Shown in pieces: positions 24,568-36,923 of a DNA stretch of 64,000 nt. The stretch lies in assembly GCA_002013415.1 (NCBI GenBank), contig MAEX01000011.1, forward strand, positions 62,001-126,000. The letters are read 5' to 3'. Position numbers and translations under genes: made by a program. The notes beneath the pieces are model-generated. The model did no database searches. It saw nothing but the letters and a program-made list of their open reading frames with translations, and had not been told where the DNA came from. This DNA comes from Mycobacterium sp. D16Q14 (GTDB lineage: Bacteria; Actinomycetota; Actinomycetes; Mycobacteriales; Mycobacteriaceae). Position 1 is the stretch's first letter; the number at the start of each line of letters is the position of its first letter.

Positions 24568-25608
24568 TTACAAAGTGGCAGTGTCGATGACGAACCGGTA
24601 CCGCACATCGCTGGCCACGACGCGCTCGTAGGCCTCGTTGATGTACGACGCATCGATGACCTCGATCTCCGATCCGATGCCATGCTTGGCGCAGAAATCA
24701 AGCATCTCTTGGGTTTCCGGGATGCCGCCGATCAACGAACCTGAAATGCTGCGCCGGTTGGTCAGGAGCGGGAAGCCGGGGACCTCGATCGGGTTTTCGG
24801 GCAGACCCAATTCCACCAGGGTGCCGTCGACACCCAGCAGGCCCAGGTACTTGCCCATGTCCAGGTTCGAGGACACGGTGTTGAGAATCAGATCAAAGCT
24901 ACTGCGCAGCGACTTGAAGGTGTCCGGGTCGGCGGTGGCGTAGTAATGGCTGGCCCCCAATCGCAGACCGTCTTCCATCTTCTTGAGCGACTGGCTCAGC
25001 ACAGTTACCTCGGCGCCCATCGCTTTGCCGAGTTTGACGGCCATGTGGCCGAGGCCACCGAGGCCGACGACGGCAACGCGCTTGCCGGGGCCTGCGTTCC
25101 AGTGCCGCAATGGAGAGAAGGTGGTGATGCCCGCGCACAGCAGCGGCGCGGCCGCGTCCAGCGGCAGGCTGTCGGGGATGCGCAGCACGTAGTTCTCATC
25201 AACGACGATGGCCTGGCTGTACCCACCCTGGGTCTGGGTGCCGTCACGGTCCTTGGCGCCGTAGGTGCCCACCATGCCGCGTTCGCAGAACTGCTCCAGC
25301 CCTGCGAGGCAGCTCGCACACTCGCGACAAGAGTTGACGAAACAACCGACACCGGCATGGTCGCCGGGCTTGAATCTGGTGACTTCGGAACCGACCTCGG
25401 TGATGACGCCGGCAATCTCGTGACCTGGGACGATGGGGTAGTTAGCGCGTCCCCATTCGTCGCGGACGGTATGGATATCGGAGTGACAGATACCGGCGAA
25501 CTTGATGTCGATGAAGACGTCGTGCGGCCCGACTTCACGGCGTTCGATGGTGGTGGGAACCAGGGGGTCCTTACCGGAAACGGCGGCATAAGCCGACACG
25601 GTGACCAT
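24568..25608 (-). CDS. adhC: Zinc-dependent alcohol dehydrogenase AdhC
   Basis: This 346-residue cinnamyl-alcohol-dehydrogenase-type enzyme matches Rv3045 in length and sequence. Visible are [12 protein letters not shown] with the catalytic zinc Cys/His, [13 protein letters not shown], and the structural zinc cluster [15 protein letters not shown]. The NADP-binding [17 protein letters not shown] follows. It oxidises or reduces alcohols and aldehydes. It stands alone between the monooxygenase and the ABC transporter genes, whereas in M. tuberculosis it lies beside fecB. Confidence 0.95.
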   Translation of the reverse strand: MVTVSAYAAVSGKDPLVPTTIERREVGPHDVFIDIKFAGICHSDIHTVRDEWGRANYPIVPGHEIAGVITEVGSEVTRFKPGDHAGVGCFVNSCRECASCLAGLEQFCERGMVGTYGAKDRDGTQTQGGYSQAIVVDENYVLRIPDSLPLDAAAPLLCAGITTFSPLRHWNAGPGKRVAVVGLGGLGHMAVKLGKAMGAEVTVLSQSLKKMEDGLRLGASHYYATADPDTFKSLRSSFDLILNTVSSNLDMGKYLGLLGVDGTLVELGLPENPIEVPGFPLLTNRRSISGSLIGGIPETQEMLDFCAKHGIGSEIEVIDASYINEAYERVVASDVRYRFVIDTATL

Positions 25609-25653
25609 ATATGCATCCTTTTGCGATAGTTAACATTGCTACCGATTGAAAGC

Positions 25654-27549
25654 CTACTCGGCCCCGCTTATTCCTGTCCCTATTGGAGACAGCGACCACC
25701 GGCCGTCGCCGAGTAGCTCCAGCTTTTGGGTGTGGTGCTGGTCGACGGTGCTGCGATGACTCACGCTGACGACGGTGCAATCGGGCACCTCGGTGCGGAT
25801 GAGGCGGTAGAGCGCGAACTCCAGGCCCTCGTCGAGCGCCGACGTCGACTCGTCCATGAAGACCACCTTGGGCTTGATGAGCACGATGCGCGCGAAGGCG
25901 ACGCGTTGCTGCTCGCCGGGGGAGAGCACCTTGACCCAATCCGATTGTTCACCCAGTCGATCGACGAGATGGCCAAGAGACACCTGATTGAGGGTCTCGC
26001 GCAGTTGCTCATCGGAGAAGGAGCCGGATTCGTCGGGATAGCTCACCGCATCGCGAAGGTTCCCGAGCGGGATGTAGGGCAGCTGCGAGATGAACATGGT
26101 CTCGTGCTCGCCACCTGGTCGGCTCCAATGACCGTCCGCATAGGGCCAAAGTTGCCCGAGGGAGCGCAGCAGGGTGGTCTTGCCGCTGCCTGAGGATCCC
26201 TTGATAACCAGGGCGTCGCCAGCGTTCAATTCCAGGTTGACATCGTCAATGAGTGCGTCGCCGTTGGGTTTCCGCACATAGAGGTTCTCCATGGTCACCC
26301 CTTCGTCCTGGGTGCCGGGTTCGAGCGACGGGAGTTCGCGAGACTGCTCGTTGGCTTGGAGCAGACCGTCGAGACGAGTGACGGTGGCGCGGTAGGCGGC
26401 GAATCTGTCATAGGCATTGCGGAAGAACGACAGTTTGTCTTGCACCTGCCCGAAGGCGCTTGCGCTTTGGCTGACGTCACCGTAGGTGATTTGTCCCGCG
26501 ATGAGGCGTGGCACCTGGAAGACCGAACTGAAGACCGCTGCGGTTTGGGATACCGCGAAGTTCCACCCCGTGAAGCCCATGCTCCGATACAGCAGACGCC
26601 AGAAGTTGGCGATGATGGCGTCGAAGCGGCCCTTAAGCTGCTTGGCCTCGGCCTTTTCGCCGCGGTAGAAGGCCACGCTTTCTGCGGTGTCGCGCAAACG
26701 TACGAGCGCATATCGGAACATGGCGTTGAGGCGTTCGTTCTGGAAGTACCGCCTGATGAGAGGACGGCCGATGCTAAACGCAATGTAGGTGGAGATGATT
26801 ACATAGATATACGTGAAAAAGACTAGGGCCCTGGGAATCTCAACTCCGAAAACGGTCAGCGGGCCAGACAATCCCCACAGGATGACGGTGAATGAGGGCA
26901 AGGTTATGCAAGCGTTCACCGCTCCGAAGGCAAGATGTGATGCCGAACTCTGTAATGCTTCGGGTGCGGTCGACATGGCGACAAAATTGTTGATATCGGC
27001 CTGGATTCGCTGGTCAGGGTTGTCGATGGTGTTGTCGATGAATCGTGAGCGATAGAAAGCTCGGCCGGTGAGCCAGTCCTTGGTCACGCGTTCGGTGAGC
27101 CATACGCGCCATCGAATAATAAAGATCTGCAACAGATAGAGGTCCACGACCACCATGGCGATATTGATTCCTGCGAGTAAGCAGAACCGGCCGATGTTGG
27201 TCCAGAAGAACGCTTTGGCCTCGTCCATACCTTGGCCGTCGCGGGCGAGGGCTTGCACGATGTACTGAATCGAGGCTGACATGTCGTTGTAGTAATACGA
27301 AAACACGACGGAAAGGCGTACGTCGGCGACAACTGCGAGCAATACCAGCCCAAGCTGTAGCCAGGCGACGCGCCCCTCACGACTGATGAAGTATTCACCG
27401 GTGATTCTCCAGAACTGGCGTCCCCACTTGGTGAACCGGGTCAGGAGGAGCGCGATCAGGATGAACACCGCTGCGGTGACCGGCAACACCCAGCCGATCC
27501 AGACCACCGATCGCCATACCTCTGTACCCCAGTCGGTCGCAGTCTTCAT
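25654..27549 (-). CDS. BacA/SbmA-like ABC transporter (Rv1819c-like)
   Basis: This 631-residue half-transporter combines a SbmA/BacA-type membrane domain (helices through about residue 300, with FYRSRFIDNTIDNPDQRIQADI and FQNERLNAMFRYALVRLRDTAESVAFYRGE) with a nucleotide-binding domain. The latter has GSSGSGKTTLLRSLGQLW as Walker A, LSPGEQQRVAFARI as signature and VVFMDESTSALDE as Walker B. The M. tuberculosis relative Rv1819c imports hydrophilic compounds, including vitamin B12 and some antimicrobial peptides. The signature motif is LSPGE rather than LSGGQ, as in other members of this group. Confidence 0.93.
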   Translation of the reverse strand: MKTATDWGTEVWRSVVWIGWVLPVTAAVFILIALLLTRFTKWGRQFWRITGEYFISREGRVAWLQLGLVLLAVVADVRLSVVFSYYYNDMSASIQYIVQALARDGQGMDEAKAFFWTNIGRFCLLAGINIAMVVVDLYLLQIFIIRWRVWLTERVTKDWLTGRAFYRSRFIDNTIDNPDQRIQADINNFVAMSTAPEALQSSASHLAFGAVNACITLPSFTVILWGLSGPLTVFGVEIPRALVFFTYIYVIISTYIAFSIGRPLIRRYFQNERLNAMFRYALVRLRDTAESVAFYRGEKAEAKQLKGRFDAIIANFWRLLYRSMGFTGWNFAVSQTAAVFSSVFQVPRLIAGQITYGDVSQSASAFGQVQDKLSFFRNAYDRFAAYRATVTRLDGLLQANEQSRELPSLEPGTQDEGVTMENLYVRKPNGDALIDDVNLELNAGDALVIKGSSGSGKTTLLRSLGQLWPYADGHWSRPGGEHETMFISQLPYIPLGNLRDAVSYPDESGSFSDEQLRETLNQVSLGHLVDRLGEQSDWVKVLSPGEQQRVAFARIVLIKPKVVFMDESTSALDEGLEFALYRLIRTEVPDCTVVSVSHRSTVDQHHTQKLELLGDGRWSLSPIGTGISGAE

Positions 27550-27681
27550 CGATCAATACCTTCCGAGTCCGTCACTATCCAGTTGTCCGCGGAGTGTACG
27601 GCCCCGGCCTGAGCACGTCCTGGCAAGCGCTAGGAGTGGCCAGGTTGCGAAAGTCTTGTGCGGGTGCCGTCGGCAAGGGGA

Positions 27682-28310
27682 TCACAATGCGGTCGGTGTG
27701 CCATTCGGGTCGCCGTCTCGGCGTGAAGCGACCGCGATCACGATCGCGAGGATTCCGAAAAGCTCTGGTGTGCTGGGAATCTGGTGCATAGCGAGCACGC
27801 CGATCACGGTCGCGGAGACCGGAAGAAGGGCTAGGAGCATTGCGAAGTGGCTCCGCCCCGCTCGTCGCAGGATCACCTGGTCAAGCCCGTAGGGGGATGA
27901 CGTTGGAGAGCACGCCCATCAGGAGTCCCAGCACCAGGACATGGCCGACGGGTATCTCGTGATGAGCGCCGGCGATGCCGAGAGCCAAGACCGGCGCGGT
28001 CGCGATCATGGCGACGGTGAATCCGATCGCTAGTGAGTCGTCCGGATTACCCTGCAGCACAACATGTTTGCCGAGCACAATGTATCCGGCCCAGAATTGC
28101 CGCAAGCAGTGCGAATGCCATCCCCGCGGGCTCGGCGGTGAGCTGCACGTCGGCGATCAGGAGGACACCGACGAGAGCGGCCAGAACCGAGAATCCTTCG
28201 CGGAGGGATCGCGAGCCGATCGCCGCGATACTGATCGGTCCCAGGAATTCGATCGCCACCGCGGTGCCCAGCGGCAGTCGGTCGATCGCGAGATAGAAAA
28301 CGTCGTGCCG
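27682..28310 (-). pseudogene. RhtA/EamA-type amino-acid exporter pseudogene
   Basis: Three hydrophobic pieces in successive frames read together as one DMT-superfamily exporter. IDRLPLGTAVAIEFLGP runs to near 28095, WAGYIVLGKHVVLQG continues from about 28100 to 27885, and RRAGRSHFAMLLALLPVSATVIGVL runs from about 27870 to 27682. The joins near 28095 and 27880 are frameshifts with stops. The N-terminal half (first EamA repeat) is missing. The order and spacing match an intact RhtA-like threonine/homoserine exporter, so the gene is broken by at least two frameshifts plus a 5' truncation. It lies between the BacA-like and SRPBCC genes. Confidence 0.8.
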
Positions 28311-28339
28311 TCGGCGTGGATTCGCACTGACTCGGATCG

Positions 28340-28813
28340 CTACGAATTCAGCTCGCGCCGCGCCGATTCCGCGGCCAGCGCGCGCTGGAAGCTGCGGACA
28401 AATCCCACCTGGGTCTTCTTGAGCTGGCGCTCCAGCAGGCCGGGCAATCGGATCTTGAGATCCAGGGAGATGTCGGCGGTAAGGCGGGATTCGGGGGCGT
28501 CGGGGACGACGGTGAACCGGCTGACGTTATGGCGCAGGGTTCTGCTTTCCAGCAGGGTGAGCCGGCAGCCGTCGTGGTACCACTCGTACTCAGTCAGGGA
28601 ATCATCGGAGATTCCGAGCGTGGTACTCACCGTTCGCACCAGCCGCGGCGAGCCGTCGTCAAATGATTCGACCACAGTCATCGTGCTGGCGACCGGCGGC
28701 CACGTCGGCAGATGTGGGCGCAGCCAACTATCGACGGACTCCACATCCTTGAGCACCTCGAGAACGGTTTCGGGCCTAGCGGCGACGGCAATGTCGATGC
28801 GTTCCTGGATCAC
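28340..28813 (-). CDS. SRPBCC family protein
   Basis: This 157-residue START/Bet v1-like fold protein has a helix-grip pattern: IDIAVAARPETVLEVLKDVESVDSWLRPHLPTWPP at the start, a beta-rich middle and a long terminal helix with QLKKTQVGFVRSFQRALAAESARREL. Such proteins bind lipids or polyketides. The start is GTG 28813. No enzyme partner is obvious. The following 28814-28948 holds no gene I can see. Confidence 0.8.
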   Translation of the reverse strand: MIQERIDIAVAARPETVLEVLKDVESVDSWLRPHLPTWPPVASTMTVVESFDDGSPRLVRTVSTTLGISDDSLTEYEWYHDGCRLTLLESRTLRHNVSRFTVVPDAPESRLTADISLDLKIRLPGLLERQLKKTQVGFVRSFQRALAAESARRELNS

Positions 28814-28948
28814 GTTCCATCCTTCCGCGGACTGCGGGGAACGTTAGCCCAATTGGAGCAAAAATGGAGACTTTTCAGGCAAACCGATTCTAAAGTTCCA
28901 GCTCAGAACTGGTACTGGAGGTACGGATACTGCCGGTAACGGATAGCT

Positions 28949-29461
28949 TTAGGTGGCACGTTCCAGAATGAAAACCCTGATCTCGCGCCCGGTCCGGCCC
29001 TTGTAGGCGGAATAGACCTCGAGCATCGCCTCGAAGCGCCGGTAGTAGTCGTCGCGCTCGGCGCCCTGCGCGGGGGTCGCGACCACATCGATGGTCTGGC
29101 CGGCCAGTGTCACCTTGGCGCGCGGATCGGCGAGCAGATTGGTGGTCCACGCGGGGTGCTTCTCCTGGCCGAAATTGCTGCCCACCAGTACGATCCGATG
29201 GCCATCGTGGAGATACAGCAGCGGGGAGACCCGAGGCTGGCCAGACTTGCGGCCGGTCGTGGTGAGCAGCAGTGTCGATAAACCCAACGGGCCCAGCACG
29301 GTGTACCGGCTGCCGGTGCGCTCCATGACGGCCCGGTCCAGTGGGGTCAACTTTCGGATGGTCCACGACCCCGGTTTGGTGGCGGCGAACTTGGCGGCGG
29401 CCCGGGACAGCGCGCTGTCGGGATTGCCCCAGCGATTCTCTGGAAAACCCTTGTCGCTCAA
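28949..29461 (-). CDS. F420-dependent (Ddn-type) nitroreductase family protein
   Basis: This protein of the deazaflavin-dependent nitroreductase family has 170 residues from TTG 29461. LTTTGRKSGQPRVSPLLYL is followed by IVLVGSNFGQEKHPAWTTNLLADPRAKVTL, the family's cofactor-binding pattern. The TTG overlaps the upstream YCII stop codon as TTGA, which explains the otherwise weak start and indicates translational coupling. The substrate is unknown; family members reduce quinones or nitro compounds with F420H2. A second member is at 43817. Confidence 0.85.
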   Translation of the reverse strand: MSDKGFPENRWGNPDSALSRAAAKFAATKPGSWTIRKLTPLDRAVMERTGSRYTVLGPLGLSTLLLTTTGRKSGQPRVSPLLYLHDGHRIVLVGSNFGQEKHPAWTTNLLADPRAKVTLAGQTIDVVATPAQGAERDDYYRRFEAMLEVYSAYKGRTGREIRVFILERAT

Positions 29462-29736
29462 GGGATTATCTCGGCTTTGCGTCCAGCGTTGAATCCAATT
29501 CGGGTGTACTCGGCAACACCGGCCGTGGTGTACGGATCGGCGGCGATCAGGGCGTCGGCGTCCTGTGCGCTGATGTCGCCGGTGACCAGCACGCCGCCGG
29601 TACCTGCCTCGTTGCGGCCGCTGATCAGCAGATTGCCTGCCGCGATCTCGCCGTCGAGCCACTCCAGGTGTGCGGGGCGGACACCGTCCACGACGTCGAG
29701 CGGTTGGGTATAGGTCAGCTGCAGTACGTGGTACAT
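29458..29736 (-). CDS. YCII-domain protein
   Basis: This 92-residue protein has the YciI-like fold pattern: a conserved first strand (MYHVLQLTYTQPLDVVDGVRPAHLEWLD), LLISGRNEAGTGGVLVTGDIS, and SAQDADALIAADPYTTAGVAEY. The conserved Asp/His-type active-site positions are present. The biochemical role is unknown. It lies 52 bases after fecB and overlaps the Ddn-like gene by TTGA. Confidence 0.88.
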   Translation of the reverse strand: MYHVLQLTYTQPLDVVDGVRPAHLEWLDGEIAAGNLLISGRNEAGTGGVLVTGDISAQDADALIAADPYTTAGVAEYTRIGFNAGRKAEIIP

Positions 29737-29788
29737 GCCGGGAGCGTAACGCCTGGGGCGATGGGTGGGTGCGGGCCGACTGGGAGAT

Positions 29789-30862
29789 CTAGTTGATGGG
29801 TGCGTTGACCCACTGCAAGTCGTCCAGAATCCCGCGGGCCGCGACAATTCCATCCCCGGTCTGCCAGACCTCGTTGTTGACCGCGAACACCCGGTTGTCT
29901 CGTGTGGCGCCGAGCGCCCTCCAGGGCTTGGTGCCGAAAATCCGGGCAGCCCGATCCTTGGCCGACGGGCTGGTAAACGAGACGTAGACGATGTCGCCCT
30001 CGACTGCCGAGAAGTCCTCGGCGCTGATCTCGATGAACGGAGTGTCGGTAAACCGTTGGGTGGCAGGACGATCCAGTCCCACGGTGGCGAGCACCGAAGC
30101 AGGGAAGTTGTTGGCGCCATACACCCGCACCGTCTGATCGGTGAACTGGACTATTGAGGCCTGGAAATGTGTGGCGTCGTTCTCGCGGCCCACCTTCTTG
30201 GCGGCATCGACGAAGCCCGACCACAGCTTGTCGGTATCGGCGGTCCGCCTGGTGGCCTTACCCACCAGCCGGACGTGCTCGGCGAGATCGTGGCCGGACA
30301 CGATCACGGTAGGCGCGATGGCGCTCAGGTCGAGGTAGGAATTCTGTTCGCCAACCGAGCTCAGGATGAGATCGGGTTTGGCGGCACCGATCTTGGCCAG
30401 GTCCGGAGATGCCATTGGACCGATTGACGGCAGGTCATGGACCACGGTGCCCAGATAGGACGGGGGAGACGTCGCGCGGTCGGCCAGTGCGACTCCGACG
30501 ATGCGATCCTGCAACCCCAGCGCACACAGTGTGTCGATGGCGCCGGCATCAAGGACCACGATGCGTTTGGCGTCCTCGGGTACCTCGGTCTCGCCTTGGG
30601 CGTGCCGCACCTCGCGCGGTGCGGCGGAGTCGACAGCCGCCGGGTCCTTGGCGCAGGACTCGTCGGGCTTACGGGCATTGCCCAACACGCCCGCGCCGAC
30701 GATCTTCGTGGTGCTGGTGGCCAGGGTGCTCGGGGTTTCGTTGGTGGGTTTCTCGGTACAGCCGGACACCGTCGCCGTCACCAGTGCTGCCGACATCACG
30801 GCAGCGCCCCAGAACCTCGCTGTCTGCACCCGGTTGAACTTACCGCGCGGGGTCGTGAACAC
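29789..30862 (-). CDS. fecB: Iron-siderophore ABC transporter substrate-binding lipoprotein FecB
   Basis: This 357-residue lipoprotein has a lipobox TVSGC with Cys35, followed by a periplasmic-binding (class III) fold: RIVVLDAGAIDTLCALGLQDRIVG, then DLAKIGAAKPDLILSS and the second lobe with VYVSFTSPSAKDRAARIFGTKPWRALGATRDNRVFAV. It matches Rv3044, which lies beside ctaD (Rv3043c) in M. tuberculosis as here. It should capture an iron chelate outside the membrane; no permease gene is nearby. GTG 30862 is divergent from ctaD. Confidence 0.93.
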   Translation of the reverse strand: MFTTPRGKFNRVQTARFWGAAVMSAALVTATVSGCTEKPTNETPSTLATSTTKIVGAGVLGNARKPDESCAKDPAAVDSAAPREVRHAQGETEVPEDAKRIVVLDAGAIDTLCALGLQDRIVGVALADRATSPPSYLGTVVHDLPSIGPMASPDLAKIGAAKPDLILSSVGEQNSYLDLSAIAPTVIVSGHDLAEHVRLVGKATRRTADTDKLWSGFVDAAKKVGRENDATHFQASIVQFTDQTVRVYGANNFPASVLATVGLDRPATQRFTDTPFIEISAEDFSAVEGDIVYVSFTSPSAKDRAARIFGTKPWRALGATRDNRVFAVNNEVWQTGDGIVAARGILDDLQWVNAPIN

Positions 30863-30961
30863 GCGGGTAGGACGCTTCGACCACGGTCGCGCGGATGGTA
30901 ATCAACCCCAAGTACGACTCTCTGTAGGACCCGCTCCACGATCGGGGGTGGCGCGGGCTAG

Positions 30962-33982
<3,021 letters not shown>

Positions 33983-33994
33983 GAGCCGTGTGGG

Positions 33995-35443
33995 TCAGCC
34001 CACCATCGCCGAATCGGCAAGCGGTGCAGCACCGGTCACGGTGTGCCAGGCCTGGGCGAGTAATTCGACACCGCGTAACAACTGATCGTCGTGCTGGGTG
34101 AAGGGCACCCGCACAAAACGTTCCAGCGAACCGCCGACCCCGAACCGTGGGCCGGCAGCAATGCGGACCCCGAGGCGCGCGGCGGCGGCCGCGAGCGCAG
34201 TACTCATCGGAGCGGGCAGCCGGGCCCAGATGCACAGTCCGCCTTCGGCTTCCTGGAGCTCCCAATCGGGGAGCCGCCGGTGCAGCTCGGCCACCACCAG
34301 GGCGCGCCGTGCGCGAAGGGTCTCTCGCTGCATGGCTTCCACCTCGTCCGCACGTTCCAGCAGCTCGGCGGCGGCCAGCTGTTCGAGGATCGGTGTTCCG
34401 GTGTCCATGGCCGAGCGCACCGCGGCGAGCCGGGCGACGGTGGTGCGGTCGGCACGAATCCAGCCGACGCGCATGCCGCCCCAGAACGATTTCGACATGG
34501 ACCCGATGGTGACCACCAGATCGGGACGCGCCACCAGCGAGGCCATCGGCGCGGGTGTGGGTGCCACATGCCAGGATCCAACGAGCGACTCGTCGACGAT
34601 CGTGCGGGTTCTGGTCTGAGAGATGATGTCCGCCAAGATTTTTCGCTGCGCAAGTGGCATGGTGAGGCCGGTGGGGTTGTGATTGTCCAGCACCAGGTAG
34701 GCCAGGTTTGGAGCCGTTTGACGGATGGTGGTCTCCAGGCCGGTCATATCCCAGCCCGACTCGCGTTCGTGGGTGTGCATCGGTACCGGAACAGGGCGTG
34801 CACCACGTTGGGTGATCGCATCGAGCGCACCGTGGTAACTCGGCTGCTCCACCAGGACTCTGTCGCCGGGCTCCACGAAGGTGCCCAGGAGTAGCGCGAT
34901 GGCCTGCTGGGCGCCGCACGTCACCATGATTTGGTCCTCTGCGGTGGGCAGGCCGCGCCGAGAGAAGTGCTCGGCGATGCGGGGTCGCAGCTCCGGAATG
35001 CCCACCAATTCATGACCGATTCCCCGAAGGTGGGTCGGCAGTTTGACCAGGGCGAGCTGATACGCCTCCAGTATCGCGGCAGCCGGTGCGGCGGTGGCGG
35101 CATTTTGCAGGTCGATCATCGCGCTCGCCAATCCTGTGGTAGCTGAATGTGATCGGTCGGGGCCGGGTAGAGCAGTGGTGCTGCGCGCTCCCTGTCGGCC
35201 GCGCAGGTATCCGTTCTCGCGAAGTTCGGAGTACGCGGCGGTCACAGTGGTGCGGCTGACATGCAGGGCACTCGCCAATGCTCGTTCGCTAGGGATGCGG
35301 GCGCCAAGGGGCAGCCGCCCGTCGATGACGAGTAGCCGAATCGCGTCCGCCAGCGCTCCGTACGCGGGGCCCGCCGATCCCGCGGTGCGCCATTGGCCGA
35401 GGTGACGGGCCAGGGTGTCGGCAATGACGACGCGATCAGACAT
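33995..35443 (-). CDS. MocR/GabR-type PLP-dependent transcriptional regulator (YczR-like)
   Basis: This 482-residue fusion has a GntR winged-helix domain (about 28-95, with PSERALASALHVSRTTVTAAYSEL) joined to an aminotransferase-like fold. The latter has VTCGAQQAIALLL, YLVLDNHNPTGLTMP and the PLP-binding Lys in TIGSMSKSFWGG. Such proteins sense PLP or amino compounds. It is divergent from a YczE/YitT-family membrane gene, the arrangement described for YczR-YczE pairs. The shared intergenic region has three AGCCAGT half-sites. The ATG at 35443 is supported by the start of the winged-helix homology shortly after it. Confidence 0.92.
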   Translation of the reverse strand: MSDRVVIADTLARHLGQWRTAGSAGPAYGALADAIRLLVIDGRLPLGARIPSERALASALHVSRTTVTAAYSELRENGYLRGRQGARSTTALPGPDRSHSATTGLASAMIDLQNAATAAPAAAILEAYQLALVKLPTHLRGIGHELVGIPELRPRIAEHFSRRGLPTAEDQIMVTCGAQQAIALLLGTFVEPGDRVLVEQPSYHGALDAITQRGARPVPVPMHTHERESGWDMTGLETTIRQTAPNLAYLVLDNHNPTGLTMPLAQRKILADIISQTRTRTIVDESLVGSWHVAPTPAPMASLVARPDLVVTIGSMSKSFWGGMRVGWIRADRTTVARLAAVRSAMDTGTPILEQLAAAELLERADEVEAMQRETLRARRALVVAELHRRLPDWELQEAEGGLCIWARLPAPMSTALAAAAARLGVRIAAGPRFGVGGSLERFVRVPFTQHDDQLLRGVELLAQAWHTVTGAAPLADSAMVG

Positions 35444-35446
35444 AAA

Positions 35447-35486
35447 AGCCAGTGTGACTCAACTGGCTATTGAAAGACAAGCCAGT
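35447..35486. promoter_or_regulatory. Probable MocR operator (three AGCCAGT half-sites)
   Basis: AGCCAGT occurs at 35447-35453 and 35480-35486 and its complement ACTGGCT at 35462-35468, giving two overlapping inverted pairs (8- and 11-base spacers) and one direct pair 33 bases apart. All lie between the divergent regulator and yczE starts. MocR regulators bind multiple half-sites, so this is a strong operator candidate for both genes. Confidence 0.65.
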
Positions 35487-35502
35487 TGGCCGAGAAACTC
35501 GA

Positions 35503-36195
35503 GTGGTGACCGGGAAATGGATTGGTTGGGGTGCGCGCGGCACTGCCCTGCTGGCGGGTCTGTACCTGTACGGGTTCTCGATGGCGCTCATGGTGCGCGC
35601 GGGGCTCGGATTGGACCCGTGGGACGTGTTCCATCAGGGGCTCTCCATGCGTACCGGTATGAGCATAGGGCTGGCCTCGGCGGTGACCGGTGCCGTCGTA
35701 CTTCTCGCGTGGATTCCCTTGCGTAACAGGCCGGGTGTGGGGACGATCGCCAACATCGTCGTCATCGCCGTTGCCGTCGATTCCACGCTGGCCTGGCTGC
35801 CCGCGCCGTCGGCGATGGCCGCGCGGGTGGGGTTTTTGGTCGGCGGCGTACTGCTGAACGCGATTGCGACAGTGCTGTACGTCGGTGCCGGGCTGGGGCC
35901 GGGGCCTCGTGATGGACTGACAACTGGACTGGTCCATCGCACCGGCCGATCAGTGCGGCTGATCCGGACCACCATTGAGGTCATCGTGGTGGCCACGGGT
36001 TGGCTGCTCGGCGGGAACGTGGGCGTGGGGACCCTGCTCTATGCGCTGGGGATCGGGCCCCTCATTCAGGTGGTGCTGCGGCTCACGCCCCGGCGACTAC
36101 TGGCCGTCAGTGGCTGGGGTGCGGTGCTGAGCACGCAACGCGACAACTCCGCAGCTGTCGTGCCGGCGGCATCACCTCAGGATGTAGCGGCCTGA
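35503..36195 (+). CDS. YczE/YitT family membrane protein
   Basis: This protein has about 230 residues and five to six membrane segments, with the YczE pattern LYLYGFSMALMVRAGLGLDPWDVFHQGLS and LYVGAGLGPGPRDGLTTGLVHRTG. The function is unknown. It is divergent from the MocR-type regulator and most likely its target. Tandem GTG codons at 35503 and 35506 are the likely start; a TTG at 35470 is in frame but lies inside the probable operator. The 3' end overlaps the convergent EspR-like gene by 19 bases. Confidence 0.82.
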   Translation: MVTGKWIGWGARGTALLAGLYLYGFSMALMVRAGLGLDPWDVFHQGLSMRTGMSIGLASAVTGAVVLLAWIPLRNRPGVGTIANIVVIAVAVDSTLAWLPAPSAMAARVGFLVGGVLLNAIATVLYVGAGLGPGPRDGLTTGLVHRTGRSVRLIRTTIEVIVVATGWLLGGNVGVGTLLYALGIGPLIQVVLRLTPRRLLAVSGWGAVLSTQRDNSAAVVPAASPQDVAA

Positions 36196-36923
36196 TTGCG
36201 CCGATCGAATGACTCGGCGTCGATGAGCAACTGCTCGCGAAGGGTGTCCGGGAGGTCGATCAGTGCGGATGTCAGCTCGGCCACCGCTTCGTTCTGGGCG
36301 AGCTCGAGAGTGGTCAAATCCTCGTCCAGCTCGTCCGCGTAGCCACTATCAGTGAAGTAACGGACGTCGATGCGAAAAGCGTGCGCGATGCTCTCCAGCG
36401 CCTGCAGGGAGGGCCGTCCCCGCTGCCCGTTCCGCAACTGTGACAGATAAGGCGCTGAGACTACGGTACCCCCGGTCCGCATGAACACTAGGAATTCGCT
36501 GTTGGAGTACGGACCACGGCCGGGCGTGTGCAGCACCGCGAACACCCGGTTAAGTCTGGCGACGAATTCCTCTTGCGATCGGGGATCTTTGAATGGGTAA
36601 AGGGTGCTGCGGTTGCTATCGACCGAGGAATCAAGTTTTGATGTGCGACTATCTTCCGTACTGTCCGATCCCTGGATTCGCCGGTTGGCGTCGATCAACT
36701 GGCCAAGGGCTGTCGTGTCGCGGCGCAGCTGAGACTGGAAGGTATCGGCCCGGCGACGCCACGCCTTGAGGTCATCCCGTACCCAGGACCGATCCTCGCC
36801 GTGAGCTGCACGTTGCTGGATTCGACTTGCTTCGGCATCGAGCTGGGCGATGAGTCGATGGTTAGCAAGCCCGATACTGTGCACCGTGTCCAGGTAGGGA
36901 TCCGGATCAAGATCGTTTGTCAT
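36177..36923 (-). CDS. EspR-like helix-turn-helix regulator with N-terminal extension
   Basis: This is a 248-residue protein. Residues 119-191 resemble the EspR DNA-binding region: FVARLNRVFAVLHTPGRGPYSNSEFL, then APYLSQLRNGQRGRPSLQALESIAHAFRIDVRYFTD. The 118-residue N-terminal part is predicted helical and charged (HRLIAQLDAEASRIQQRA, WRRRADTFQSQLRRDTTALGQL) and has no counterpart in EspR (about 132 residues). A C-terminal acidic helix could dimerise. EspR-type proteins bind widely and shape the nucleoid; the target genes are unknown. It overlaps the yczE end by 19 bases. Confidence 0.75.
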   Translation of the reverse strand: MTNDLDPDPYLDTVHSIGLANHRLIAQLDAEASRIQQRAAHGEDRSWVRDDLKAWRRRADTFQSQLRRDTTALGQLIDANRRIQGSDSTEDSRTSKLDSSVDSNRSTLYPFKDPRSQEEFVARLNRVFAVLHTPGRGPYSNSEFLVFMRTGGTVVSAPYLSQLRNGQRGRPSLQALESIAHAFRIDVRYFTDSGYADELDEDLTTLELAQNEAVAELTSALIDLPDTLREQLLIDAESFDRRNQAATS

